DNA of 64,000 nt from Euzebya pacifica (GTDB taxonomy: Bacteria > Actinomycetota > Nitriliruptoria > Euzebyales > Euzebyaceae): the NCBI RefSeq assembly GCF_003344865.1, contig NZ_CP031165.1, forward strand, positions 2,981,910-3,045,909, given 5' to 3'. Below are positions 43,193-51,673 of this stretch, piece after piece. Position 1 is the stretch's first letter. Every line of letters starts with the position of its first letter. Made by a program: the position numbers and the translations under genes. Under the pieces are notes generated by a model. The model did no database searches. It saw only the letters and a list, made by a program, of their open reading frames with translations, and was not told the DNA's origin.

Positions 43193-43848
43193 TGTCATTG
43201 GAGTTCGCTCCCTGGGCAGGTCGGTCAACTCCGCCCCCCGGGGCCCCCTTGTCGCCCCACTCCGCAACGATGCCGGAAACTGGTCGCGCATGACCGACTC
43301 GTCCTTTCCGCCGACCGTGTCGGCCTCACGTCGATGATCGGCACCAGTGCCGGGCATAGCACGTACATCGTCACCGCCTCCTCGAAGTCGTCGGCGTCGC
43401 GCTCAAGCGACAGCGTCTCGGGCCCGATCTACTCAGCCAGCACCCGGGCCGCGTCGCCAGTCTGGTCTGTACGTCCCCGAAGTGGCGGTCGCCGAATTCC
43501 TCGACGTCGACGGGGGGTGGGCGTGGAAGGGGGTCGTACCAGTGCTGATGGCATGACCTCCTAACTCATGGCTGGCCCCGGAGCCGCTGCACGCTTCCCG
43601 GGGCGTTGATTTCAACGGCCACCAGGTCCGCGGGCCAGAACTTCTGCCATAGGCATCGGGTCAAAGGCGGCAAATCTCAGGGTCTCCCGGACACCACTAT
43701 GGCGCGTCTGCGAAGGCCAGAAGGGAGTAACCGCAGGTCAGCGGCCGGTACAGCGGATCTTTCAAGCCGGCGGCGCGGGTTCGAATCCGTCGGGGCTACC
43801 ACCGCGATCCACGGCCACGCAGGCCCAGTGGGTACGACAGACAACAAC
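43193..43848. other. Gene-free right end of the island, with possible gene remnant
   Basis: No intact gene is supported. A frame ending at 43556 finishes with the protein-like GLYVPEVAVAEFLDVDGGWAW, while nearby frames read like parts of other proteins, so a decayed gene is possible around 43260-43556. The right attachment repeat is at 43759-43802. Confidence 0.35.
43759..43802 (+). repeat. Right attachment repeat (attR): tRNA-Glu 3'-half remnant
   Basis: 44 bases match the tRNA-Glu gene from the anticodon loop through CCA, with one C missing from the T stem. The 5' half is absent, so this is not a functional tRNA. It marks the far boundary of the element. Confidence 0.8.
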
Positions 43849-43876
43849 GCGGCCCGATCCATCAGGATCGGGCCGC
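43849..43876 (-). terminator. Terminator of the DEAD-box helicase gene
   Basis: A 12-bp perfect stem (gcggcccgatcc with ggatcgggccgc), loop atca, lies 27 bases past the helicase stop. On the minus strand it is followed by gttgttgtctgt. Confidence 0.75.
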
Positions 43877-43902
43877 GTCGTTCGTCCTCGGGTCAGCCGG
43901 GG

Positions 43903-45291
43903 TCAGCCGCGACGCGACTGGTTGCGGCCGGACCGCTGTCCGCCGCTGGCCTGGCCGTTGCCGTTGCGACGGCGACGGCTGCCGTTTCCGTTGCCGCCCC
44001 CACCGTTTCCGTTGCCACCGTTGCCTCCGCGGCCACCGTTGTTGCCGCCGCCGTTGCGGGCGTTGCCACCACGGCCGCCACCGTTGTTCCCACCGTTGCC
44101 GGCTTGCTTCGGGGCGGCGGTGTTGGGCCCGTTCTTGTCGCCAACCCAGCCCAGGTCGACGGTCAGGTCCTTCGCGAGGGTCCTGGCGTCGCCCTTGGAG
44201 TCGTCGCAGACCACGGCGTGCACGGTGCCGTCGGCACCCGCGCGACCGGTGCGTCCCGACCGGTGGGTGTAGTCCTCGGCCGTGGCCGGCAAGTCGTAGT
44301 GCAGCACGACGTCGACGTCGTCGACGTGGATGCCACGCGCGGCGATGTCGGTGGCGACCAGCACGCCGACCCGACCGTCGGTGAAGTCGTTGAGGGCCCG
44401 CTGACGCTGGCTCTGGGAGCGGTCACCGTGGATCGGGGCTGCCTTGAGGCCGCCCCTGGACAGCTGCTTGGCGAGACGGTCCGCGCCACGCTTGGTGCGG
44501 GTGAAGACGATCGCCGACCGGCTGTCGGAAAGGAGCTTCTCGGTGATGGGACGACGGTCCGCACGAGGGACGACGTGCCAGGTGTGGCTGACGTTGCCCG
44601 AGGCCTTCACGGCGTTGCCGACGTCGACACGGACCGGGTCGGACTGGTAGCGACGCTCCAGCTTGGCGGTCGTGTCGTCCAGCGTGGCGGAGAAGAGCAG
44701 GAGCTGTCCGTCCGCGCAGTCCGTGGCGTCCAGCAGGCGGGTGACATCGGGGATGAAGCCCATGTCGGCCATGCGGTCGGCCTCGTCCAGCACAGCCATG
44801 CGCACCTTCGACAGGTCCAGGAGGCCGCGGTTCTTGAGGTCGATCATGCGACCGGGGCACCCGACGAGGATGTCGACGCCGCGCTTGAGGGCGTTGATGT
44901 CCTTGTTGATCTTGGTGCCGCCGATCAGGACGCGGGTGCGCAGGCCACGACGGTCGGCCAGCGGCGCCAGCACCTCGTCGATCTGGACGGCCAGCTCACG
45001 GGTCGGTGCCAGCACGAGGCCGACCGGACGGCCGTTCCCGGGCACGAGGTGGGCAAGCGGCAGGACGAACGCCAGCGTCTTGCCGGAACCGGTCGGGGCA
45101 CGGCCGCAGACGTCGAGGCCGTCGAGGGCGGCTTCGATCGTGTCGGCCTGGATGGGCCTGGGGGTTCGGATCTGCTGGCGACCGAGGATGCGGACGAGCT
45201 CCTGGTCGACGCCGAGGGCCTCGAACGTGGGCTGCTCGCCGTCGGTGCGGCGACGGGATCGCTCGCGGGTGGGGGTGGACGTCGGGGACAT
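43903..45291 (-). CDS. DEAD-box ATP-dependent RNA helicase with RGG-like tail
   Basis: A 462-residue helicase. It has a Q motif region (PTFEALGVDQELVRILGRQQIRTPRPIQ), motif I APTGSGKT, Ia PTRELAVQ, motif II VLDEADRM, motif III SAT, motif V ATDIAARGIHV and motif VI HRSGRTGRAG. The last about 90 residues are Gly/Asn/Arg-rich (GGNNGGGRGGNARNGGGNN, then RRRRNGNG), an RNA-binding disordered tail as in cold-shock helicases. It remodels RNA, for instance during ribosome assembly or decay. The start is ATG at 45291. It lies beside, not inside, the tRNA-Glu island. Confidence 0.93.
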   Translation of the reverse strand: MSPTSTPTRERSRRRTDGEQPTFEALGVDQELVRILGRQQIRTPRPIQADTIEAALDGLDVCGRAPTGSGKTLAFVLPLAHLVPGNGRPVGLVLAPTRELAVQIDEVLAPLADRRGLRTRVLIGGTKINKDINALKRGVDILVGCPGRMIDLKNRGLLDLSKVRMAVLDEADRMADMGFIPDVTRLLDATDCADGQLLLFSATLDDTTAKLERRYQSDPVRVDVGNAVKASGNVSHTWHVVPRADRRPITEKLLSDSRSAIVFTRTKRGADRLAKQLSRGGLKAAPIHGDRSQSQRQRALNDFTDGRVGVLVATDIAARGIHVDDVDVVLHYDLPATAEDYTHRSGRTGRAGADGTVHAVVCDDSKGDARTLAKDLTVDLGWVGDKNGPNTAAPKQAGNGGNNGGGRGGNARNGGGNNGGRGGNGGNGNGGGGNGNGSRRRRNGNGQASGGQRSGRNQSRRG

Positions 45292-45670
45292 GGTGAAACC
45301 TTTCGGGGCGCGCCCTGTGGGCAACGCGATCGGGCACGCGCTCGATGCGCAGTGCCGGTCCCGCTGGAGCGGGACGGCTGGCGCGTGAAGGCACGCGCCG
45401 GCGGCGGGTCAGGGGGAGGTGCCGCGGGGTCGGTGGTGCTCGCGTGCCCCGGAGAAGTCCGTGGCCGGCGGCCGAGCGTCGTCGCAGCCACTGCGGCCGG
45501 GACGGCGTCGTGTCCGGCCAGCATGTGGCCCAGCTCGACGCGTTGGCACCCACGGTACCCGGTTCGTGACGCAACGGGGGGAGGCCGGGCGGACACCCCC
45601 CGTTGTCGGCCATCCCGACGACTCCTCCGGGCAGCCGACGGACGAGCGCCGCCTGCGCGATGATGCGCGG
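45292..45670. other. Divergent control region of the helicase and corA
   Basis: 379 bases without a supported gene. It contains two hairpins: gtcccgc-tgga-gcgggac near 45359, and a 10-bp stem caacgggggg/ccccccgttg at 45572-45605. A long structured leader is typical of cold-induced DEAD-box genes, so the first may be in the helicase 5' UTR. No clear promoter pair is seen. Confidence 0.4.
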
Positions 45671-46648
45671 ATGATCAACGGCTGTGGGACCTACCGGGCA
45701 GGGGTGGCGCTGCCCGACACCGACACACCCGTGGGGGCACTCGCCGCCCTCGCGGAAGGACACGGGCGGACGTGCTGGATCGCGCTCAGCGACCCCTCGC
45801 GGGAGGAGGTCCACCGGCTGGCCCAGATCGCGCACCTGCCGCCCGTCCTCAGCATGGCGATGGAGGAGTCGTCCAGCCGGGCGTCGCTGACCCAACCGGA
45901 CGGGTCGCTCGTCCTCACCGTCGCCGCTGCCCGCTACGACCCGGGACGTGACCTCGTGGAGATCGGCAGCCTCAGCGTCATCGTCCACGGCGACCTGGTC
46001 ATCACGGTTGCACGCCACGCGCCCACCGACGTGCGGGACCTTCGCTGGCACCTGGAGCAGCAGGCATCCGACCTCGCCCGTGGCCCGGCGGGGATCGTCC
46101 GGGCCCACCTGCAGGCCGTCATCGCCGGCTACGGCGCCGTGCTGGCCGACCTCCGTCGCGACGTCGAAGCCCTCGAGCGCGAGGTGTTCGACGACCACGC
46201 AGCCCCGGACGCCTCCAAGCGGATCTACCTGTTCAAGCGCGAGGCCATCGACTTCCAGCAGGGAACCGCGACGCTCATCGACCCCCTCGATGACCTCATG
46301 GACGGGACTGTGCCGTTGCTCGCCGAGGTCGGACGGGGGGAGTGGGAGGTCCTCAGGGACCGGCTGGTCCGGCTCGTCGACCGGGCCGAGGCCGTCGACG
46401 GCCTCTTGAGCGGCATCCTCGCGGCCTACCAGACCGATGTGGCGCTGCGACAGAACGAGGACATGCGCAAGATCTCGGCATGGGTGGCCATCGCCGCCGT
46501 CCCGACCCTGCTGGCCGGTGTCTACGGGATGAACTTCGAACACATGCCCGAGCTCTCCCATCCGCTGGGCTACCCGATCCTGCTCGGCGTCATGGCCTTG
46601 TGCTCGGTCGGCCTCTACGTCATCTTCCGCACCCGCAAGTGGCTGTGA
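45671..46648 (+). CDS. corA: CorA-family divalent cation (Mg2+/Co2+) channel
   Basis: A 325-residue protein, the usual CorA length. A large cytoplasmic alpha/beta and helical funnel domain is followed by two C-terminal membrane helices ([18 protein letters not shown] and [19 protein letters not shown]). The selectivity motif GMN is in [11 protein letters not shown], and RTRKWL forms the basic C-terminus. It forms a pentameric magnesium channel in the cytoplasmic membrane. The frame is open upstream, but the ATG at 45671 gives a normal N-terminus. Confidence 0.92.
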   Translation: MINGCGTYRAGVALPDTDTPVGALAALAEGHGRTCWIALSDPSREEVHRLAQIAHLPPVLSMAMEESSSRASLTQPDGSLVLTVAAARYDPGRDLVEIGSLSVIVHGDLVITVARHAPTDVRDLRWHLEQQASDLARGPAGIVRAHLQAVIAGYGAVLADLRRDVEALEREVFDDHAAPDASKRIYLFKREAIDFQQGTATLIDPLDDLMDGTVPLLAEVGRGEWEVLRDRLVRLVDRAEAVDGLLSGILAAYQTDVALRQNEDMRKISAWVAIAAVPTLLAGVYGMNFEHMPELSHPLGYPILLGVMALCSVGLYVIFRTRKWL

Positions 46649-46698
46649 ACCGCGTGCCGAGCGGGCAGGCGCCCCCCGGCCGGTTACCCTCCGACGGC

Positions 46699-47778
46699 GT
46701 GCTGTACCGCTTGTTGTTCTCCCGTGTGCTCGTGCGCCTCGACGCCGAGCAGGCCCACCATGTAGCCATCCGCCTGCTGCGGCTCCTCCAGGCGATCCCG
46801 GGTGCCCTGTGGCTCGTCCGCCGGATCGTCGGGCGGCCCGACCCCATCCTCGCCACCGAGGCCTTCGGGGTGACCTTCCCGAGTCCGCTGGGGATGGCCG
46901 CGGGGTTCGACAAGGACGCCAAGGTCTACCGGGCGCTCGACGCGTTCGGCTTCGGCTTCGTCGAGATCGGCACCGTCACCGGTCAGCCCCAGCCGGGCAA
47001 CCCGCGACCGCGCATGTTCCGCCTGCCCGCGGACCGAGCCCTCGTGAACCGGATGGGCTTCAACAACGACGGCTCGGCGGCGGCCCGACAGCGCCTGACC
47101 GAGCGGCTGTCGACCGGGGACAGCGGCGTGGTGGGCGTGAACATCGGCAAGACCAAGGTCGTTGCTGCCGAGGACGCCCCCGAGGACTACGTGGTCTCCA
47201 CCCAGCGACTTGCCCCGTTCGCCGACTACCTGGTCGTCAACGTCAGCTCGCCCAACACCCCCGGGCTTCGGGACCTGCAGGCCACCGAACAGCTGCGTCC
47301 GCTGCTGGACGCGGTCCGCGGCGCGGCCCCCGACGACCTGCCGGTCCTGGTCAAGATCGCGCCCGACCTCGCAGACGCCGACGTCGACGCGGTCGCCGAC
47401 CTTGCCGTGGAGCTGGGCCTGGCCGGGATCATCGCGACCAACACCACCATCAGCCGCGAGGGGCTGCGGACACGCGGACGCCTGGCGGCGGAAACCGGCG
47501 GACTGTCCGGCGCTCCGCTCCGGGACCGTGCGGTGGAGGTCCTCAAGCGCCTCCACGCTCGCGTGGGCGACCGGCTCGTCCTGGTCTCCGTGGGTGGCGT
47601 GGAGCACGTCGATGACGTCTGGGAGCGCCTTCGTGCCGGGGCGTCGCTGGTGCAGGCCTACACCGGCGTGGTGTACGGCGGACCCGGCTGGCCGACCACG
47701 GTCAGCCGCCAGCTCGCCGCCCGACTGCGCGCCGAGGGCCACACCTCGGTCGCCGAGATCATCGGTGCCGACGCCTGA
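46699..47778 (+). CDS. pyrD: Dihydroorotate dehydrogenase, class 2 (quinone)
   Basis: A 359-residue enzyme. The amphipathic membrane-binding N-terminus of class 2 is present ([24 protein letters not shown]). Motifs include [13 protein letters not shown] (here [13 protein letters not shown]), [45 protein letters not shown] with the catalytic serine, [18 protein letters not shown] and SVGGVE. It oxidises dihydroorotate to orotate in pyrimidine synthesis and passes electrons to quinone. The GTG start at 46699 follows the corA stop by 50 bases. Confidence 0.95.
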   Translation: MLYRLLFSRVLVRLDAEQAHHVAIRLLRLLQAIPGALWLVRRIVGRPDPILATEAFGVTFPSPLGMAAGFDKDAKVYRALDAFGFGFVEIGTVTGQPQPGNPRPRMFRLPADRALVNRMGFNNDGSAAARQRLTERLSTGDSGVVGVNIGKTKVVAAEDAPEDYVVSTQRLAPFADYLVVNVSSPNTPGLRDLQATEQLRPLLDAVRGAAPDDLPVLVKIAPDLADADVDAVADLAVELGLAGIIATNTTISREGLRTRGRLAAETGGLSGAPLRDRAVEVLKRLHARVGDRLVLVSVGGVEHVDDVWERLRAGASLVQAYTGVVYGGPGWPTTVSRQLAARLRAEGHTSVAEIIGADA

Positions 47779-47788
47779 GCCGCGACGC

Positions 47789-49480
47789 TCAGGTGCCGTC
47801 CGCAGGTGTCTGTGCCGGGGGCAGGATCACGTCGACCTCCGCCTGACCGATCCGCTCGGCCGCGAGCACGAACGGTGACACGTCGTCGGATCCGTCCGAG
47901 ACGCCACCGTCGATCAGCTCGGTGCGGTCGATCGCGATGAGGGGGAAGGTGGCCTCGCTGGCCACGACGTCGACCTCCTGGCCGGTCACGCCGGGGGAGT
48001 ACCAGCTGTCGTCCCCGGGGGACAGCAGCACCCCGATGCGGTGCCCGGCCCGGAACTCCCAGTCCTGGGGATACAGGGTGAAGGAGAGCGTCTGCTCCCC
48101 GGTCCCGGCGACGAGCTGCGCGCCGCGCTGGACGAACCGGGCCCGACCGTCCGGCGCGATGTCGTAGAGCAGGCCGACCATGTGTGCCAGGGGCACGGTC
48201 GTGGCGACGGTCGCGTCGATCGTGACCTCCCCACCGAGGTGCACGTCGTGGGGCAACACCGGGCTGACGCTCAGCACACCCGTACCGGCCGAGGACCCGC
48301 CTGCGTTGTTGCCCTGTTCGTCGACGTAGGTGCCGGGGTTGAGCGGCATGGTCCAGTCGAACCCGTCGGTCGGCGGCCACTGGGCCTCGTGGCGCCAGTC
48401 GCCGGTGTCGCCCTGCTGGACCGTCACCGCAGCGTCCGTGGTGCCGGGGTCGCGGCCCAGGACGTGCCGGTCGAGGAAGCGGAAGACCTCGTCCATGAAG
48501 TAGTCGCTGCGGCCGACCCCCGCCTCGTGACCCCGCACGTGGGTGAACTGGCCGAACCACGCCTGCGACGGCCCGGTCAGCGAGGAGTACACGTCCATGT
48601 GGCGCGGCTTGGTGTTGGCGTCGTGGAAGCCGTGCAGCCAGAAGGTCGGCACGTCCGAGCCGACGGCGTCCAGATAAGGCTCCTTGTCGGCCCAGAAGGG
48701 GTCCTCGCGGTCCCACACGGTGTTCATCAGCACGATGCCGTCGGTGCGGCAGGTCGGGTAGTTCGCCGCCGTCGTCACCGGCGACAGCGTGGCCCGCCAG
48801 TAGTTCACCTCCCCGAGCGTGGAGGTGTTGTGGGCCGGGAACAGGTCATCGGCGGTGTACACGCTGGTCGTGGCGTACCGACCGGTGGCGTAGTGGACGC
48901 CGTTGTCCCACAGGGCGGTGTAGGCCGACAGACCGGGCGCCTGGATCACCGTGGCCGCCAGGCCGTCGACTTCCTCGCGACCGAGCGCCAGCACGTGCTG
49001 GGCGGCGTCGTAGGACTTGCCCCACAGGGCCACGTCGCCGGCCCAGTCGAGCCCCGCGATGTACTCCACCGCGGTCTCGACGTCCGCTGCTTCGTTGGGC
49101 ATGTAGTACTGGAAGCAGCCCTCCGACCCGCCGAAGCCCCGGATGTCGAACTGCACGTACGCCCAGCGGTCCTGGCCGAAGGACTCGTGGGTGAACAGCT
49201 CGGGGAAGCGGATCTCGGGACCGGACAGGTTCAGGCCGGTCGCCCCGCCGTTGGGGGAGGTGTAGGGCGTCGGCACCAGGATGACGGGATGCTCCTCACC
49301 GTCGACGTGGTCCGACGGCAGGAACACCGCGGCGTGCAGCTGCAGGCCGTCGTGGCTCTCGAACCACTCCTGGGTGAAGGTGTAGCCCGCCGGAACGCTG
49401 TCCGCGCCGGCGCCCGACGGGGCGAGGGCCAGGACGGAGAGGGTCAGGGCAAGGACGACGAGCAGGGCGGTGCGACGCAT
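47789..49480 (-). CDS. Secreted CocE/NonD-family (Xaa-Pro dipeptidyl-peptidase-like) hydrolase
   Basis: A 563-residue protein with a signal peptide (MRRTALLVVLALTLSVLALAPSGAGA). The alpha/beta hydrolase part has QFDIRGFGGSEGCF and the nucleophile elbow ALWGKSYDAAQHVLAL (G-K-S-Y, with the serine). A likely acid-histidine region follows at FWLHGFHDANTKPRHMD and THVRGHEAG. The C-terminal jelly-roll domain (about residues 370-560) is typical of X-Pro dipeptidyl-peptidases and cocaine-esterase relatives. It probably cleaves peptides or esters outside the cell. It is divergent by 63 bases from the cell-wall-binding-repeat protein. Confidence 0.85.
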   Translation of the reverse strand: MRRTALLVVLALTLSVLALAPSGAGADSVPAGYTFTQEWFESHDGLQLHAAVFLPSDHVDGEEHPVILVPTPYTSPNGGATGLNLSGPEIRFPELFTHESFGQDRWAYVQFDIRGFGGSEGCFQYYMPNEAADVETAVEYIAGLDWAGDVALWGKSYDAAQHVLALGREEVDGLAATVIQAPGLSAYTALWDNGVHYATGRYATTSVYTADDLFPAHNTSTLGEVNYWRATLSPVTTAANYPTCRTDGIVLMNTVWDREDPFWADKEPYLDAVGSDVPTFWLHGFHDANTKPRHMDVYSSLTGPSQAWFGQFTHVRGHEAGVGRSDYFMDEVFRFLDRHVLGRDPGTTDAAVTVQQGDTGDWRHEAQWPPTDGFDWTMPLNPGTYVDEQGNNAGGSSAGTGVLSVSPVLPHDVHLGGEVTIDATVATTVPLAHMVGLLYDIAPDGRARFVQRGAQLVAGTGEQTLSFTLYPQDWEFRAGHRIGVLLSPGDDSWYSPGVTGQEVDVVASEATFPLIAIDRTELIDGGVSDGSDDVSPFVLAAERIGQAEVDVILPPAQTPADGT

Positions 49481-49543
49481 GCCGGGGGAGTTCGACACCC
49501 GCTGGCTGGACTCCTGCACCGTCCATGGCACCCTGCCCAGCCC

Positions 49544-51568
49544 ATGCAACGTCACCTCGCAGTCCTGACGGTGCTGACCGCGACGCTCGTCCTGGTCGGC
49601 CTCGCCCCGCCCGCCCCCGCCAACGCCCAGCTCCAGCTCGACGACGTCGGGTTGCTGTGGCAGCGCCCGACGGGTGGGGGAGCGCTGACCACCGGGTCGG
49701 CCTCCGGCGGCCTGGACCGGGAGTCCTTCCGAGGATGGCCGGGCAACGCCGAACGCATCGCCGGCGTCGCCGAGGACGGATCGTTCGTCCTGAGCGAGCG
49801 GCGGCTCGTCGCCACCGATGACACGGGCTACCGGCAGCTGCCGTTCTGGGCGGCGAGCTCTCGCGCCGTGGCCCTGCGTCACACCGGCGCCGACATGGTC
49901 GTGGCTGCCCACGAGGCCCATCTGTCCATCTACGACCTGCAGGAGCTGATGGCGGTCACCAGCCACCAGGACGTCGAGACGGTCCTGACCGAGACTGACC
50001 ACAACGTCCGCCTGGCCTGGATCGCCCCCGACGGCAGCCAGATGCTCTACGTCGACGGAACCGACCTCGAGGCGATCACCCTGCCGGTCGGTGTGCCCCG
50101 GTTCGTCGCCGACCTCTCGGCGTTCGCCCCCTTCCCGCACGTCGAGCTGAGCTGGACACCCGACTCGCAGATGTACGCCTTCGCCGTCGCCACGCTGGAC
50201 TCGTCGGCCTCGGTGGCACAGGTCCGGACGCGCGGTCACGAGCTGGTGGCCGACCTGGCCACGCCGGAGCGGATGGTGGGCGACATCGCCTACAACCCGT
50301 CGGGCACGATGCTGTGGCTGGAGTGGATCCAGCCGACCGGCGGCCGCAACTTCGTCGTGGCCGGTGTGGCTGGCCGTGACGGCAGCGACGTGCGGCGGTT
50401 GGGGGAGAGCAGTCCCTTCGGTCCCGGTCGCGGACCGGCGCAGGCGCTGTGGCTGGACGACGACACCCTCCTGGTGCCCGACATCACCACCGACAAGCTC
50501 GACCTGTGGAACGTCGACGCCAACGCGCCGCACGGGTCCATCGGGGACCTCCCGGAGCACTACAACGCGGTCCGTCGGCTGCCCGTCCGTGCCCCGGCGA
50601 ACTTGCCACCGGCGCCGCTCGTGGAGTTCCGGAGCGGTCGGCTGCCGCTGGAGGCGCCGATCGACATGGCGGCCAGCCTCTCCGCCGCCCGCTACGCCGA
50701 GGACGAGGCCAGCCATGCCGTGCTGTCCCGCTACGACGTCTTCGCCGACTCCCTCGCCGGGGCGGCGCTGACCGCCGACGGCCCGCTGCTGTTCACCACC
50801 CCCGAGGGGCTGGTGCCCACCACCGCCCAGGAACTCCAGCGTGTCCTGCCCGACGGCGCCACCGTGTACGTCCTCGGCGGGGAGAACGCCATCTCCGAGG
50901 CCGTCGTCGACGCCGTCGAGGAGCTCGGCTTCCGCGTGCAGCGGCTCGCCGGTGACAGCCGCGTCGACACCGCGGTCGCGGTCGCACAGGAGGTGCTGAC
51001 ACGCACCGGCGCGGACGAGCTGTACGTGGCCCGTGCCGGATCCCCGGCCAGCAACCCGACCGCCGCATGGGCCGACTCGGTCGCCGGTGGGGCCGCCTCG
51101 GCGGCGACGGGCATTCCGGTGGTCGTCGTCGGGGACAGCCTTCCGCAGGCCGTTGCCGACCTGATCGAGGAGTTCGACATCGCCCGAACGACGGTGCTCG
51201 GCGGCGCGGCCGCCGTGGCCGATGCCGTCGTCGAGGCGCTGCCGTCACCCCGGCGGCTGGCCGGCAACACGCGGATGGCCACCGCCGTCGCGATCGCCGA
51301 GGACGTCTTCGGCTTCGGGGAACGCACCGACGGCGGCATGGTCCTGGTCAACGGCGTGCAGGTCGACGGGTGGGCCTTCGGGTTCGCCGCCGCGGGCTTC
51401 GCCGCCGGACAGGACCTGCCCGTGCTGCTGACCGCCCCTGACCACCTGCCCGCCGAGGTCGTCGCCGGGCTCGACGGTTGCGCGGACGGGTGGCCCCTCC
51501 TGATCGGCAGCATCTCGCTGATCGGTACGGGCGTGCTCAGCGACTACATCGAGGCCTGTCCCACCTGA
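49544..51568 (+). CDS. Secreted protein with beta-propeller-like region and C-terminal cell wall-binding type 2 repeats
   Basis: A 674-residue protein. The signal peptide is MQRHLAVLTVLTATLVLVGL, with likely cleavage after APANA. Residues about 30-380 hold repeating beta segments (IAGVAEDGSFVLSERRLV, WIAPDGSQMLYVDG, AYNPSGTMLWLEW), propeller-like. Residues about 420-674 contain cell-wall-binding type 2 repeats: TVYVLGGENAISEAVVDAVEELG followed by RLAGDSRVDTAVAVAQ, then TTVLGGAAAVADAVVEALPSPRRLAGNTRMATAVAIA. These repeats bind the wall polymer and anchor S-layer-type proteins. It likely sits at the cell surface. The ATG is at 49544. Confidence 0.85.
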   Translation: MQRHLAVLTVLTATLVLVGLAPPAPANAQLQLDDVGLLWQRPTGGGALTTGSASGGLDRESFRGWPGNAERIAGVAEDGSFVLSERRLVATDDTGYRQLPFWAASSRAVALRHTGADMVVAAHEAHLSIYDLQELMAVTSHQDVETVLTETDHNVRLAWIAPDGSQMLYVDGTDLEAITLPVGVPRFVADLSAFAPFPHVELSWTPDSQMYAFAVATLDSSASVAQVRTRGHELVADLATPERMVGDIAYNPSGTMLWLEWIQPTGGRNFVVAGVAGRDGSDVRRLGESSPFGPGRGPAQALWLDDDTLLVPDITTDKLDLWNVDANAPHGSIGDLPEHYNAVRRLPVRAPANLPPAPLVEFRSGRLPLEAPIDMAASLSAARYAEDEASHAVLSRYDVFADSLAGAALTADGPLLFTTPEGLVPTTAQELQRVLPDGATVYVLGGENAISEAVVDAVEELGFRVQRLAGDSRVDTAVAVAQEVLTRTGADELYVARAGSPASNPTAAWADSVAGGAASAATGIPVVVVGDSLPQAVADLIEEFDIARTTVLGGAAAVADAVVEALPSPRRLAGNTRMATAVAIAEDVFGFGERTDGGMVLVNGVQVDGWAFGFAAAGFAAGQDLPVLLTAPDHLPAEVVAGLDGCADGWPLLIGSISLIGTGVLSDYIEACPT

Positions 51569-51673
51569 GCGGGCGTCGTTGCGAAACGGTCGTCGGTTCC
51601 GTCCCACGGAAGGAAATCGGGCACCCGATGTCGAACGGAGGAACAACCCCTCTTCCACGATGGAGTACTCCCC

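Larger units (their letters stand above)
41126..43802. mobile_element. Small integrated element (about 2.6 kb) at tRNA-Glu
   Basis: The DNA between the two tRNA-derived repeats is less GC-rich than its surroundings (57 percent in 41341-41400 against about 70 percent typical here). It contains only two gene-like frames and some degraded-looking DNA. No integrase, transposase or replication gene is visible, so it is either a decayed island or a small element mobilised in trans. A near-identical 14-mer TAAYCGCAGGTCAG lies just inside each end (41130-41143 and 43728-43741), as expected of integrase arm sites. Confidence 0.65.

Noticed and set aside
43759-43802. Second tRNA-Glu gene
   Set aside because: Only the 3' half is present and the T stem lacks a base, so it cannot fold. 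It is an attachment-site remnant.
43606-45663. Open frame of 685 codons on the plus strand
   Set aside because: It is antisense to the DEAD-box helicase and passes through the tRNA remnant. Its apparent Ala/Val/Thr repeats mirror the helicase's glycine-rich tail.
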